Made by a program: the position numbers and the translations under genes. Shown in pieces: positions 43,029 to 51,417 of a DNA stretch of 64,000 nucleotides; the first letter of the stretch is position 1, and each line of letters opens with the position of its first letter. The DNA is taken from positions 1-64,000 of the forward strand of contig NZ_JAVRIE010000007.1 in the NCBI RefSeq assembly GCF_031846165.1, given 5' to 3'. The notes below the pieces were generated by a model. The model saw only the letters and a list, made by a program, of their open reading frames with translations, made no database searches and was not told the DNA's origin. Source of the DNA: Glaciecola blandensis (GTDB lineage Bacteria > Pseudomonadota > Gammaproteobacteria > Enterobacterales > Alteromonadaceae).

Positions 43029-45473
43029 ATGTCTAACGAACTTTCTGAATATCGAGCATTGATAAATAAGCTAGCCCCCATGTTGGAGCAAGCCGCGTTC
43101 AAGCGCCTGTTCGAGGATGTTACGAAAGACCTCAGCAATGAAAAGCGTTTTCTGATCAAAATGGAAATTCAACGCTTAGCCAAACCGTGTCTGCGCGTAT
43201 TGGACTTGCGTTCAAAGGTTCCACAACCTTGTGAGTTTGTTACCTATAAAGGTATCACACACTACCTTGATGCTAAATCAAGCAAGTTGTTTGAAGAACA
43301 GACGCGTGCATATGGCAAATATACTTTTGGCGTATACGAAGCTGTGCTGGCATTAGCTGAACAACAATCACACCACACTTCCGTATTTAATCATTTAGTC
43401 TCCAATGAACAAGTATCACCGACCGACAGGAATGGCACGCAATACTTGGCTGAAACAGAGCCACTTTTAGATATCGCCCACCGCTATGAAGAGCGCATGA
43501 ATTTCGTGGTTCTTGTAGAAGTTTTCCTGCCTGACAATCAGAGCTTTTTTGCAACGACAGTCGACATTAGTTTGCACGGTTTAAAACTCAAGTTAAAAGA
43601 AGCAAGTCAGATACATGCCCTACAGGAAAACACGACATTGAGTGTGATATTCCGAGGTTTTAGTGCTGATTCTGATTTACGAAAAACGGCAGTTGAGTAT
43701 CAACTAGTCCAGATTACAGGGCAAGAAGAGCAAGCTCGGCTGCATTTAGAGCGGGATCATAATAGGTATCCGAGCTTATTTGACGACTATTTAAGAAAGC
43801 TCATAAAAACGAACAAACGTCGTTATAAGGTCAATCTTGACAATGTTGTTGCTGCGATTGAAAACAAAATATATGAACAAGCGTTTAGCAGCACGGCACC
43901 CGGATTACCGGTGTTTATTGATACACAAGACAAAGATGAGCCAGTCGCTAAGTTTGCCTGTGTTAATGGTAGCAACAAGGAAATCTTAGATTACTGGCTT
44001 GACGAGGATGATGAGCAAAACATCGGTTTTTTACTCAACTCAAGTCGGTTAAACACCTTGTTCGGATCTTATCCCTCAGCGTCAAGCCTATGGGTTTATG
44101 CATTTACTCATATAAAAGATGGCAAAATCTACTTCTATTCCGCAACGACAAATGAATTAGACGCAAATCCAGAGTTGAAATCCGTATTTTTAAGTTATGC
44201 GTCTCGCCGCGTTAGCTGGCGAGTTTATCGTTTGAGTTATGATGTCGTCGATCCAAAAATGGCGCATGTACCGACCTCACTTCCCAACGGTATTAATAAA
44301 AAAATAGATCGTTTAAATAAAAAGATTTCGCCACGACTCGAATCCAAACTGCAACACATTACCACTATGATAACCGTCTCGGATGTTTCGCACTTAGTTG
44401 GTCAGCAGTGTTACCAAAAAATTGAACTTGAGCGTGATAAAGTGAAAGAACTCGCTGTATTTGGTCACCCAAGAAACAAACCACCAGAACCTGTACTATC
44501 TTTTCGATACAAGCAACAGGAGTTGCGTAAAGAGACACGTTACAAACTGCGCTCATCCGTTGAGTTATCCACTTATTCAGATACCATAAGCGGCATCAGC
44601 GAAGACTGTTCGGTCAGTGGCTTAAAGATTGAACTAGACTTACCCTATGAACAACGCATCAATTCGCGCGTGAGTGTTTCGTTTCCCAAATTACAAAAGA
44701 AAACAACTCAGTTCGTACTTGAAGATTTAAAATATCGAGTTAGACATATCAGTTACGATAAACTTGTACTCCATTTAGAGGCGATATCGGAACACGAGTT
44801 AAGTGTGGCAGAACAATTTTTCACCGCGTTAATCGAGAATAACAAAGACAAATTAAAAACCATCAGTAATGAGGAAACTGTGCCGGGTATGGGACATGCA
44901 CTAAGATGTTTGCATGCAAAACATAGCAGCGAATTTTGTGCATTTATTGGTAAACAGAAGGGCAGCTATTACCCACTGAGAGTTATTTTTGAAAATCGCA
45001 ACGCAGCTTGGGCTGCTTTGCTGAAACATCAACGACCAAGCCCAAAATTGAATCTTTCGTGGCTATTTCAAGATAAACATAAGAGCAATGCTTTTGTGCG
45101 CGATGCGCTGAGAACACTGCGGGTCGATTCACGCCCAACGCAAGCTGAGCTATATGTTGCTTATGACCCGCGCAACCATGATATTGAAAATGCGATCACT
45201 GCGCATTGGGAAAATGAACTAGCAACACATCGCTCCAAGTTACAATTTATAAAAGCAGCACGCGAACGCGGTGAGTTTTTTGCGTTTAGCGTGTTTATTA
45301 ACAAGAGCGCTCGCCCTGATGTGTCGCTCTTAGAACAAGAACTTAGCTACTTAACTCGCTACGCAGTGCATAAAGCGAAGCTACTTGAGGAGTACATGTG
45401 GGATATTTCTGGCCAAGTCTTCTTGAGCGATATCACCGACGAGTTTTTATTCCGATATCAAGTGCACAAATAA
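43029..45473 (+). CDS. Large protein with two PilZ c-di-GMP-binding domains (PlzC-like)
   Basis: An 814-residue cytosolic protein without signal peptide or membrane helices. Two PilZ-type sites are complete: R152-Y-E-E-R156 with D179-I-S-L-H-G184, and R500-K-E-T-R504 with D526-C-S-V-S-G531, matching the R-x3-R and D/N-x-S-x2-G signatures for c-di-GMP. The remaining regions have no catalytic motif I recognise. Position between radA and serB and overall size match V. cholerae PlzC (VC2344). It is probably a c-di-GMP receptor for motility or surface behaviour. No terminator directly follows; a long gap does. Confidence 0.85.
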   Translation: MSNELSEYRALINKLAPMLEQAAFKRLFEDVTKDLSNEKRFLIKMEIQRLAKPCLRVLDLRSKVPQPCEFVTYKGITHYLDAKSSKLFEEQTRAYGKYTFGVYEAVLALAEQQSHHTSVFNHLVSNEQVSPTDRNGTQYLAETEPLLDIAHRYEERMNFVVLVEVFLPDNQSFFATTVDISLHGLKLKLKEASQIHALQENTTLSVIFRGFSADSDLRKTAVEYQLVQITGQEEQARLHLERDHNRYPSLFDDYLRKLIKTNKRRYKVNLDNVVAAIENKIYEQAFSSTAPGLPVFIDTQDKDEPVAKFACVNGSNKEILDYWLDEDDEQNIGFLLNSSRLNTLFGSYPSASSLWVYAFTHIKDGKIYFYSATTNELDANPELKSVFLSYASRRVSWRVYRLSYDVVDPKMAHVPTSLPNGINKKIDRLNKKISPRLESKLQHITTMITVSDVSHLVGQQCYQKIELERDKVKELAVFGHPRNKPPEPVLSFRYKQQELRKETRYKLRSSVELSTYSDTISGISEDCSVSGLKIELDLPYEQRINSRVSVSFPKLQKKTTQFVLEDLKYRVRHISYDKLVLHLEAISEHELSVAEQFFTALIENNKDKLKTISNEETVPGMGHALRCLHAKHSSEFCAFIGKQKGSYYPLRVIFENRNAAWAALLKHQRPSPKLNLSWLFQDKHKSNAFVRDALRTLRVDSRPTQAELYVAYDPRNHDIENAITAHWENELATHRSKLQFIKAARERGEFFAFSVFINKSARPDVSLLEQELSYLTRYAVHKAKLLEEYMWDISGQVFLSDITDEFLFRYQVHK

Positions 45474-46004
45474 GCACCAATCTACGTTTACTCAAACAAT
45501 TTCACCCCTAAAAACACTGATTTATTTGAAATTCACTGAGCTGAATAAGGTAATCGTAGCAAAAGCGCCAAAAGTAATACATTACCTCACCCTACAAATC
45601 TAACACATTGTTTTTAAATGATTTTAATTCATCCCAAACATCATCACTGCAATAAATTCTATACTAAAGTCCAAGCTTGAATTTATACTTTAGTCTTAAC
45701 CCCATGTTTTATATGTATTTTATTGATATCTCTAAAGATACTTATTATTTGTTTTTATACGGTTTTACCCTTTTCATCGTGATTTAATCAACACATCAAA
45801 GAACGGCGACACAATCAGTAGCAGAAATGCTTCTTAAGAGTTAACAGGATTTGATGTTAAATAAGGAAACACCCACCAAAATAAAAAAGACGGTAAGGAT
45901 ATCGTCTTTTTTATTTTACTCTCCACGCTCCAAACAAAATGTTCCTTTCAGCGCTTGATTGTCAATGCTACATTAGCTTTTACGACAACTTAAATGGACC
46001 AAAT
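45474..46004. other. 531-bp non-coding gap between the PilZ gene and creA
   Basis: AT-rich with no supported gene. It holds an 8-bp inverted repeat (45663-45670 with 45687-45694), a -10-like TATACT at 45660-45665, and a terminator-like hairpin at 45881-45914. A 27-codon aromatic-rich frame at 45704-45787 has no ribosome-binding site and is not called. A small RNA ending at the hairpin is possible but unproven; the creA promoter must lie between about 45915 and 46004 or further upstream. Confidence 0.5.
45881..45914. terminator. Terminator-like hairpin in the gap before creA
   Basis: A-T-A6-G-A-C-G paired with C-G-T-C-T6-A-T around a 10-nt loop. It is more than 400 bp after the PilZ gene, so it either ends a long 3' UTR or serves an unannotated transcript. 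Confidence 0.75.
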
Positions 46005-46532
46005 ATGAGCACATCAAACACAACAATTTCCAATACATGGGCGAATAAATACAAGCGCCTTGGTCTACTCTTAATTTGCGTTGGAGGACTCGCTGCTTGC
46101 GATAAGTCTGAGGTAGGTGATATATCCCTTGGCGTCTTCACGACGCAAGATATTAAGCTCAACACTTTAGTTGACCCTTTAGTGCCTGGTGTCACATGTC
46201 ACGTTGCAAGTATTGAAGCTGACTTAAGTCTTGCTGACCCTTCTGACAGTTCGATCGCTTGTAGACAAACAGGTGAAATTACGCCGAGTATGATAGCGCA
46301 AATTGATAAATCTAAATCAGGAGAAGTCGTATTCAGAAAGTCAAAAAGTATTTTCTTCAAAACCATGAAGATCAGACGTGTATATGATGCAGGTTCTCAA
46401 ACCCTAATGTACGTGTCATATTCAACCAAAGAAACGTCTGGCAGCTTTAAGCACAGCTTATCTACTGTGCCGTTATGGGGAACACAAGCTTATAACGAGA
46501 ATGTCAAACCAGCGAGTGAACTAGCCGAGTAA
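46005..46532 (+). CDS. creA: CreA family lipoprotein
   Basis: A 175-residue CreA-family protein. The start at 46005 gives an N-region, hydrophobic stretch and lipobox L-A-A-C, predicting a lipoprotein (E. coli CreA has a normal signal peptide). The family pattern is clear: V-T-C-H-V-A-S, D-S-S-I-A-C-R-Q-T-G, G-E-V-V-F-R-K, R-R-V-Y-D-A, and a final S-T-V-P-L-W. The two conserved Cys probably form a disulfide. CreA's function is unknown. The gene overlaps the convergent serB by 12 bp. Confidence 0.88.
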   Translation: MSTSNTTISNTWANKYKRLGLLLICVGGLAACDKSEVGDISLGVFTTQDIKLNTLVDPLVPGVTCHVASIEADLSLADPSDSSIACRQTGEITPSMIAQIDKSKSGEVVFRKSKSIFFKTMKIRRVYDAGSQTLMYVSYSTKETSGSFKHSLSTVPLWGTQAYNENVKPASELAE

Positions 46533-47546
46533 GTAAAGCACCCCTTCCAAGCCGCTGAAACGAATAGCATTTGCGGCTTGCGCTTCCACCTTAGGTTTAG
46601 CTTTAAATGCAATTCCGGCGCCGGCTTTTGCCATCATCAATAGATCATTGGCGCCATCCCCTACCGCAATAGTATGCTTCAACTGGATATTATTATTAGT
46701 GGCAAGCTTTTCCAAGATATCAGCCTTCGCTTGTGCATCGACAATATCACCGCTGACTCTGCCACTCAAACGCTCACCAACTAACTCTAAAGTGTTGCTA
46801 AAAGCGTAATCAAAGCCAAACTGTTGTTTGATGTGATCAGCAAAGTAGGTAAAGCCACCTGAGGCAATTGCGATTTTCCAGTCATGTTTTTTTAACTCTT
46901 GAATTAACAGCGTAAAACCTGGCATGAAAGGCAAGCGCTGGCGGATATTCAACAAAGCATCAAGGGATACGCCCTCTAAGCATTTCACACGATGATGCAA
47001 ACTTTCTGAGAATTCGATCTCACCACGCATGGCTTTTTCGGTGACTTCGGCCACTTCTTCACCTACGCCAGCTAAACTCGCTATTTCATCAATGCATTCC
47101 ATCTCAATAAGTGTGCTATCCATATCAAATACAACAAGCCCTTTAGATTCAATATTCACATCTTCTTGAACGAATATATCCATAAAGTACTGACGGCTAA
47201 CTTCGGCAATACGTTCCCGCCATTGAAGTGTTTCAGGCAGTTCGCATGAGACGTTAATCACCGTTTTATCATAAATTTGGTGGTATTTGTTCAGTTCAAT
47301 TTGCAGTGTTTGTTTGTGAATACCGAGCGCGACGAACATGTTGGCCAGCGAGTCAAAATGTAAACTAGCAGCGGCTAGCACCAGTCTGCTCTGTTTGGAC
47401 TTATCAGTTTGTTGCTTGGCAATTAATGTTGAATCATCTGGATGCCAAAACAGCGTTTCCTCGCGGTGTAGTATTTGTGTGAAAGTTTGCGTACTGAGTG
47501 TATCAATTAGGCTAGTATCTACAGTTTCTTTTGAAGTGGCGTACAA
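46521..47546 (-). CDS. serB: Phosphoserine phosphatase
   Basis: A 341-residue HAD phosphatase catalysing the last step of serine synthesis. The nucleophile motif is V-F-D141-M-D143-S-T, with later S-G-G-F and G-D-G-A-N-D motifs; an N-terminal ACT-like domain (about 1-120) precedes it. The start is TTG at 47546, since no ATG lies near and C-G-G-A is 6 nt upstream. The order serB/ytjB is as in E. coli. The 3' end runs 12 bp into creA on the other strand. Confidence 0.95.
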   Translation of the reverse strand: MYATSKETVDTSLIDTLSTQTFTQILHREETLFWHPDDSTLIAKQQTDKSKQSRLVLAAASLHFDSLANMFVALGIHKQTLQIELNKYHQIYDKTVINVSCELPETLQWRERIAEVSRQYFMDIFVQEDVNIESKGLVVFDMDSTLIEMECIDEIASLAGVGEEVAEVTEKAMRGEIEFSESLHHRVKCLEGVSLDALLNIRQRLPFMPGFTLLIQELKKHDWKIAIASGGFTYFADHIKQQFGFDYAFSNTLELVGERLSGRVSGDIVDAQAKADILEKLATNNNIQLKHTIAVGDGANDLLMMAKAGAGIAFKAKPKVEAQAANAIRFSGLEGVLYLLG

Positions 47547-47676
47547 AGTGATTCCGATAACGATTTAGATATTAATGTCGATACTATAGCGAAAGCAGTA
47601 GGGCAAGAAAACTATGTCTTGGCAAAAAGCCTGATTTATCCTATTGTGCTAGCTGAGAAAATAATAAGAGTAAACA

Positions 47677-48261
47677 GTGGACGCCAAGAAACCAGCCAAA
47701 TTTTCAATGCTAAAGCGTATTTCCAATTTCGTATTGGCCGTTTGTGTGCTTATTATTGCTGTTAATCTTTGGCTTATGTATACAAAGAATGCTTATGAAT
47801 GGTATAGCTTAGAATCAGAGCAATTAGGTCGCAGTTTGGCAGCCCAGGCAGCAAGAATGTTAGCCTCACCTATGCAGTCTGGAGATGAGGAAAGTATAGA
47901 GAGTTACGTCGATACCATTGAAACAGATAGCTTTGTGAAGGGCACTTCCCTATATGACCAACATGGTAAAACCATCAAAAGCTTCGATGATGATTACAGT
48001 ATTATTGAACAATTTAGAGTACTTAATGAGCCACCTCTAATATTCGTTGAAGATATAGTACACGACGGCAAAACCATTGGATATGTGAAACTAGTTCTAG
48101 ACCGCGACTCTATTATTCAGCATCACCGCGCCTTTACCAAAAGCCAACTCATTCAAACTGCTTTAATTATGTTTTTAACCGCTGTCTGTGCAATTATTCT
48201 GACGCGTTTATTCTATAAAGTGAGAGCAAATTACCGTTACTCTGACACCTTAAATAAATGA
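47677..48261 (+). CDS. ytjB: YtjB/Smp family membrane protein (AhpA-like)
   Basis: A 194-residue inner-membrane protein with two helices (about 13-35 and 160-182) flanking a periplasmic region. This matches the Smp_2/AhpA family that lies divergent to serB in many gammaproteobacteria. In Vibrio the AhpA homologue affects surface attachment; no enzymatic role is established. The start is GTG at 47677 with A-A-G-A-G 6 nt upstream. Its end overlaps convergent yjjV by 25 bp. Confidence 0.85.
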   Translation: MDAKKPAKFSMLKRISNFVLAVCVLIIAVNLWLMYTKNAYEWYSLESEQLGRSLAAQAARMLASPMQSGDEESIESYVDTIETDSFVKGTSLYDQHGKTIKSFDDDYSIIEQFRVLNEPPLIFVEDIVHDGKTIGYVKLVLDRDSIIQHHRAFTKSQLIQTALIMFLTAVCAIILTRLFYKVRANYRYSDTLNK

Positions 48262-49031
48262 CGGTAATTTAAGGTCGTTTGTTCTTTTACGGTATCGACA
48301 GAAACGTCTTTCAATTCGGCTAAGGCCTCGGCGACTAAGGGAAGTTGCCCTGGTGTATTTCGTTGTCCTTGAAAATGGTTCAGAGGCATATCTGGCGAAT
48401 CAGTTTCCAGCATTAAATATTCGAGCGGTATATTTTTTATCGTAGCGCGAGTTTTCTTCGCTCTTGGATAAGTAATGGTTCCGCCTACTCCCAGTAAAAA
48501 GCCTAAATCTAGGTAGGTTTTTGCAACCTCAGCACTGCCAGAAAAAGCATGAATAAGCCCACCATATGAAAATCGCATCGATTTAAGTATTCGAATTAAA
48601 TGATTGTGAGACTGGCGATGATGAAGGATCGCAGGCAACTGAAGCTCCTTCGCAACGGATAGCTGTGCCCTCAACAAGGTCTCTTGAGTGTCTAGATCAC
48701 ACTTGATGCTCGCATCCATACCCGTTTCACCAAGTGCTACTACATCTTGCCGGTGCTGCTTGGCATGTGCTTCGAACAAATCTAGCGCAGGCGCTATCCC
48801 ATTGGCCAAAGTACTCGTATAGAAGTACGGGTGGAGACCTAGCGCAATATCGATGGGTATGCCGTGACTATCACGTAGTAATTGCTGCAAGCCTAAGAGT
48901 GTAGTGAATTGCTCGTTACTTAAGCCAGGCACTAAAAAACGCTCTACACCGCTGTTTGCTGCCGCTTTTAAGACTGCTATGCGATCATGATCAAATGCAG
49001 GCAAGTCGATATGGCAATGGCTATCTATCAA
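48237..49031 (-). CDS. yjjV: TatD-family metal-dependent hydrolase YjjV
   Basis: A 264-residue TIM-barrel nuclease-like hydrolase: metal ligands S-H-C-H near the start, G-E-T-G, I-L-H-H-R, H-A-F-S-G-S, and L-E-T-D-S-P. The G-V-G-G-T-I-T-Y-P-R-A stretch and N-H-F-Q-G-Q-R-N closely follow E. coli YjjV rather than TatD itself. It probably acts as a 3'-5' DNase or phosphodiesterase (family knowledge). It lies 30 bp downstream of pdxH in the same direction. Confidence 0.92.
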   Translation of the reverse strand: MIDSHCHIDLPAFDHDRIAVLKAAANSGVERFLVPGLSNEQFTTLLGLQQLLRDSHGIPIDIALGLHPYFYTSTLANGIAPALDLFEAHAKQHRQDVVALGETGMDASIKCDLDTQETLLRAQLSVAKELQLPAILHHRQSHNHLIRILKSMRFSYGGLIHAFSGSAEVAKTYLDLGFLLGVGGTITYPRAKKTRATIKNIPLEYLMLETDSPDMPLNHFQGQRNTPGQLPLVAEALAELKDVSVDTVKEQTTLNYRHLFKVSE

Positions 49032-49061
49032 GATGCCTCCAGAGAAAATGGTAAGAGATAT

Positions 49062-49706
49062 CTAAGGCATTAAGCGCTGAGTTGTCCAGCTTGCATCGCT
49101 TTGCTTGGTATATTCAAAACGATCATGTAAGCGATGCTCGCCGCCTTGCCAAAACTCGATTTGTTCGGGCTCTACACGAAAGCCGCCCCAGAAATCAGGT
49201 AAAGGTACTTGCCCTTTAGCAAACTTCTCTTTCATCTGTGCGAATTGCGTCACTAATAGTTCGCGTGTTGAAATAGGCTGGCTTTGTTGCGACGCCCAAG
49301 CCCCTATTTGACTGTCGGTCGGTCTGGATAAAAAATATTTCGCCACTTCAGTGCGACTAAGTGGTTTTGCAACGCCATTTACTCTTACTTGACGTTCCAT
49401 AATATACCAAGGGAAGTGAAGAGAAATATGTTGATTATACTTCAAGTCTTTAGCTTTGCGGCTGCCCAAGTTTGTATAAAACACAAAACCGTCACGACTT
49501 ACATCTTTGAGTAATACGATACGCTGGCTCGGTTTACCTGCTGCATCTACTGTTGCGACCGTCATCGCATTAGGCTCAGGCAAGCCCGCCTCTAAGGCGT
49601 CATTGAACCAAGTTTGAAAAAGGTCGACCGGATGCTCACTTAAGGCATCAGCATTTAGCCTTCCTAGTTTATATTCTTTTCTCAGGTCACTAATTGCTTT
49701 TGTCAT
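49062..49706 (-). CDS. pdxH: Pyridoxamine 5'-phosphate oxidase
   Basis: A 214-residue FMN enzyme making pyridoxal phosphate from PNP or PMP. It has the conserved R-K-E-Y start, P-S-Q-R-I-V-L-L-K, R-Q-V-R-V-N-G, S-R-P-x-x-S-Q-I-G-A-W-A-S and the final W-x-x-x-R-L-x-P. Length equals E. coli PdxH (218). It follows era where most relatives carry recO-pdxJ. Confidence 0.96.
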   Translation of the reverse strand: MTKAISDLRKEYKLGRLNADALSEHPVDLFQTWFNDALEAGLPEPNAMTVATVDAAGKPSQRIVLLKDVSRDGFVFYTNLGSRKAKDLKYNQHISLHFPWYIMERQVRVNGVAKPLSRTEVAKYFLSRPTDSQIGAWASQQSQPISTRELLVTQFAQMKEKFAKGQVPLPDFWGGFRVEPEQIEFWQGGEHRLHDRFEYTKQSDASWTTQRLMP

Positions 49707-49756
49707 TCTGCATTCCTAAGCTGGAAAATTTCTTTTAAGCTTTCATGGATGAATTT

Positions 49757-50662
49757 CTAAGCTTTGAAATCGCCGTCATATCCAAGAGAACGTAAGGCTC
49801 TTTCGTCATCCGCCCAACCCGCTTTAACTTTCACCCAGAGCTCTAAAAACACTTTGTTGTCGAACAGCGCTTCCATATCTTTTCGCGCTTCGGCTCCCAT
49901 CGTTTTCAAATGGCTGCCCGCTTTGCCTATGATCATGCGTTTTTGAGTTTCTCGCTCAACCAAAATCAAGCCGTTAATGTGATACACACCGGAGGGGGTC
50001 AATTTAAACTGTTCTATTTCGACTGTTGTAGAATAGGGTAATTCATCCCCCGTAAATCGCATTAGCTTTTCACGAATAATTTCAGCGGCCATAAAACGGC
50101 TAGATCGGTCGGTAATGTAATCATCAGGAAAATAAAACTCACTTTCCGGAAGTGCTTTCAATACTAACTGACGCACTCTATCAACCTGTTTGGCTTGCTT
50201 AGCGCTTACCGGAATAACATTGTCAAAGTCATGTTTTGAGCTCAGCACTTGGAGCTGTTCCATTAGCTTATTTTTGTCGGTGACTTTATCGGTTTTGTTG
50301 ACCACCAGCCAGCACGGGATGTTCGCCTGTTTTATTTTTGACAAGACTAGCTCATCATCCTCAGTCCAGCGCGTACCTTCTACGACGAAAAGAACCAAAA
50401 ACACCTCACCTAAAGAGCTCGATGCAGCACGATTCATGAGTTTATTTATCGCGCGCTTCTCTTCAGTGTGTAACCCAGGTGTATCAACATAAATCGCTTG
50501 GCGATCGGCAATGGTGTCAATCCCCATTATTCGATGGCGTGTCGTTTGCGGCTTGCGTGAAGTAATACTCACCTTCTGCCCCAAAATTTGATTTAAGATC
50601 GTTGATTTGCCCACGTTTGGGCGACCGACGATTGCGATCATACCGCAATGCGTGTTACTCAT
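49757..50662 (-). CDS. era: GTPase Era
   Basis: A 301-residue Ras-like GTPase binding the 3' end of 16S rRNA in small-subunit maturation. It has G1 G-R-P-N-V-G-K-S, G3 D-T-P-G, G4 N-K-T-D and a C-terminal KH domain (about 210-290) with G-K-A-G. Overlaps rnc by 8 nt, the standard rnc-era coupling. Confidence 0.97.
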   Translation of the reverse strand: MSNTHCGMIAIVGRPNVGKSTILNQILGQKVSITSRKPQTTRHRIMGIDTIADRQAIYVDTPGLHTEEKRAINKLMNRAASSSLGEVFLVLFVVEGTRWTEDDELVLSKIKQANIPCWLVVNKTDKVTDKNKLMEQLQVLSSKHDFDNVIPVSAKQAKQVDRVRQLVLKALPESEFYFPDDYITDRSSRFMAAEIIREKLMRFTGDELPYSTTVEIEQFKLTPSGVYHINGLILVERETQKRMIIGKAGSHLKTMGAEARKDMEALFDNKVFLELWVKVKAGWADDERALRSLGYDGDFKA

Positions 50663-51329
50663 TTATTAGCTTCTCTAATGTTAGTTTTGCAGCATTTTGT
50701 TCGGCTTGGCGACGGCTTTTACCGATGCCAAGCTGATTTGAATTCAGAGGTTCTACTGTACAGTTAACCTCAAAGGTTTGCGCGTGATCTTTACCGCGAA
50801 TTGACACTACTTCATAAATAGGGAGTGGCAATTGGCGCGATTGCAAAAACTCTTGGAGCTGTGTTTTGTTGTCTTTAATCTGAATATTTGGGTCTAGCTC
50901 AGCGACTCTCGATTCAAACAGCTTAATGATAGTATTCTTTGCAGCGTCTATCCCAGCTTCGATGAATATAGCCCCAATAACCGCTTCAACTGCATCAGCG
51001 AGTATAGAGCTACGACGGTGTCCACCGCTTTTCATTTCACCCGAGCCAAGCTTTAAATACTCGCCAAAGTTATGTTCCTTGGCTATTTTCGCTAATGTAT
51101 CGCCTTTAACTAATGAGGAGCGCATCCGAGTGAGTTTCCCTTCTGGTTGCTCAGGAAAACGATGATATAGGATCTCTGCAACCACCATTCCGAGTATTGC
51201 ATCGCCTAAAAACTCTAATCTCTCATTATGCTGTTTGGCGGCACTTCGATGCGTAAAAGCTTGTTCCAACAATGCCATGTCAGTGAATGTGTAGTCTAGT
51301 ACTGCTTTCAGTTTATCGTATCGATTCAT
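50655..51329 (-). CDS. rnc: Ribonuclease III
   Basis: A 224-residue double-strand-specific RNase processing rRNA precursors and mRNAs. The signature is E-R-L-E-F-L-G-D-A-I-L, with a second catalytic patch D-A-V-E-A-V-I-G-A. The C-terminal dsRBD (about 152-222) has T-Q-L-Q-E-F-L-Q and R-R-Q-A-E-Q-N-A-A-K. A hairpin 25 nt upstream of the start may mediate self-cleavage, as in E. coli. Confidence 0.97.
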   Translation of the reverse strand: MNRYDKLKAVLDYTFTDMALLEQAFTHRSAAKQHNERLEFLGDAILGMVVAEILYHRFPEQPEGKLTRMRSSLVKGDTLAKIAKEHNFGEYLKLGSGEMKSGGHRRSSILADAVEAVIGAIFIEAGIDAAKNTIIKLFESRVAELDPNIQIKDNKTQLQEFLQSRQLPLPIYEVVSIRGKDHAQTFEVNCTVEPLNSNQLGIGKSRRQAEQNAAKLTLEKLINE

Positions 51330-51353
51330 GTCAACTCTTGTGCTTACTCAAGG

Positions 51354-51376
51354 AATCGCCATTACTAATGGCGATT
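51354..51376. repeat. Hairpin in the lepB-rnc intergenic leader
   Basis: A-A-T-C-G-C-C-A-T-T-A mirrored by T-A-A-T-G-G-C-G-A-T-T about a single base, giving an 8-11 bp stem 25 nt before the rnc ATG. There is no T-run, so it is not a terminator. It could be an RNase III site limiting rnc-era expression. Confidence 0.5.
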
Positions 51377-51417
51377 TCTAAGATACGTTTTTACCTGCAC
51401 GCTTAATAGGTAAGCGC

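Noticed and set aside
45704..45787. 27-codon aromatic-rich frame in the gap before creA
   Set aside because: No ribosome-binding site, AT-rich by chance, no recognisable membrane-peptide family.
45939..46004. N-terminal extension of creA
   Set aside because: The downstream ATG gives a normal lipoprotein signal; the extension adds non-homologous residues.
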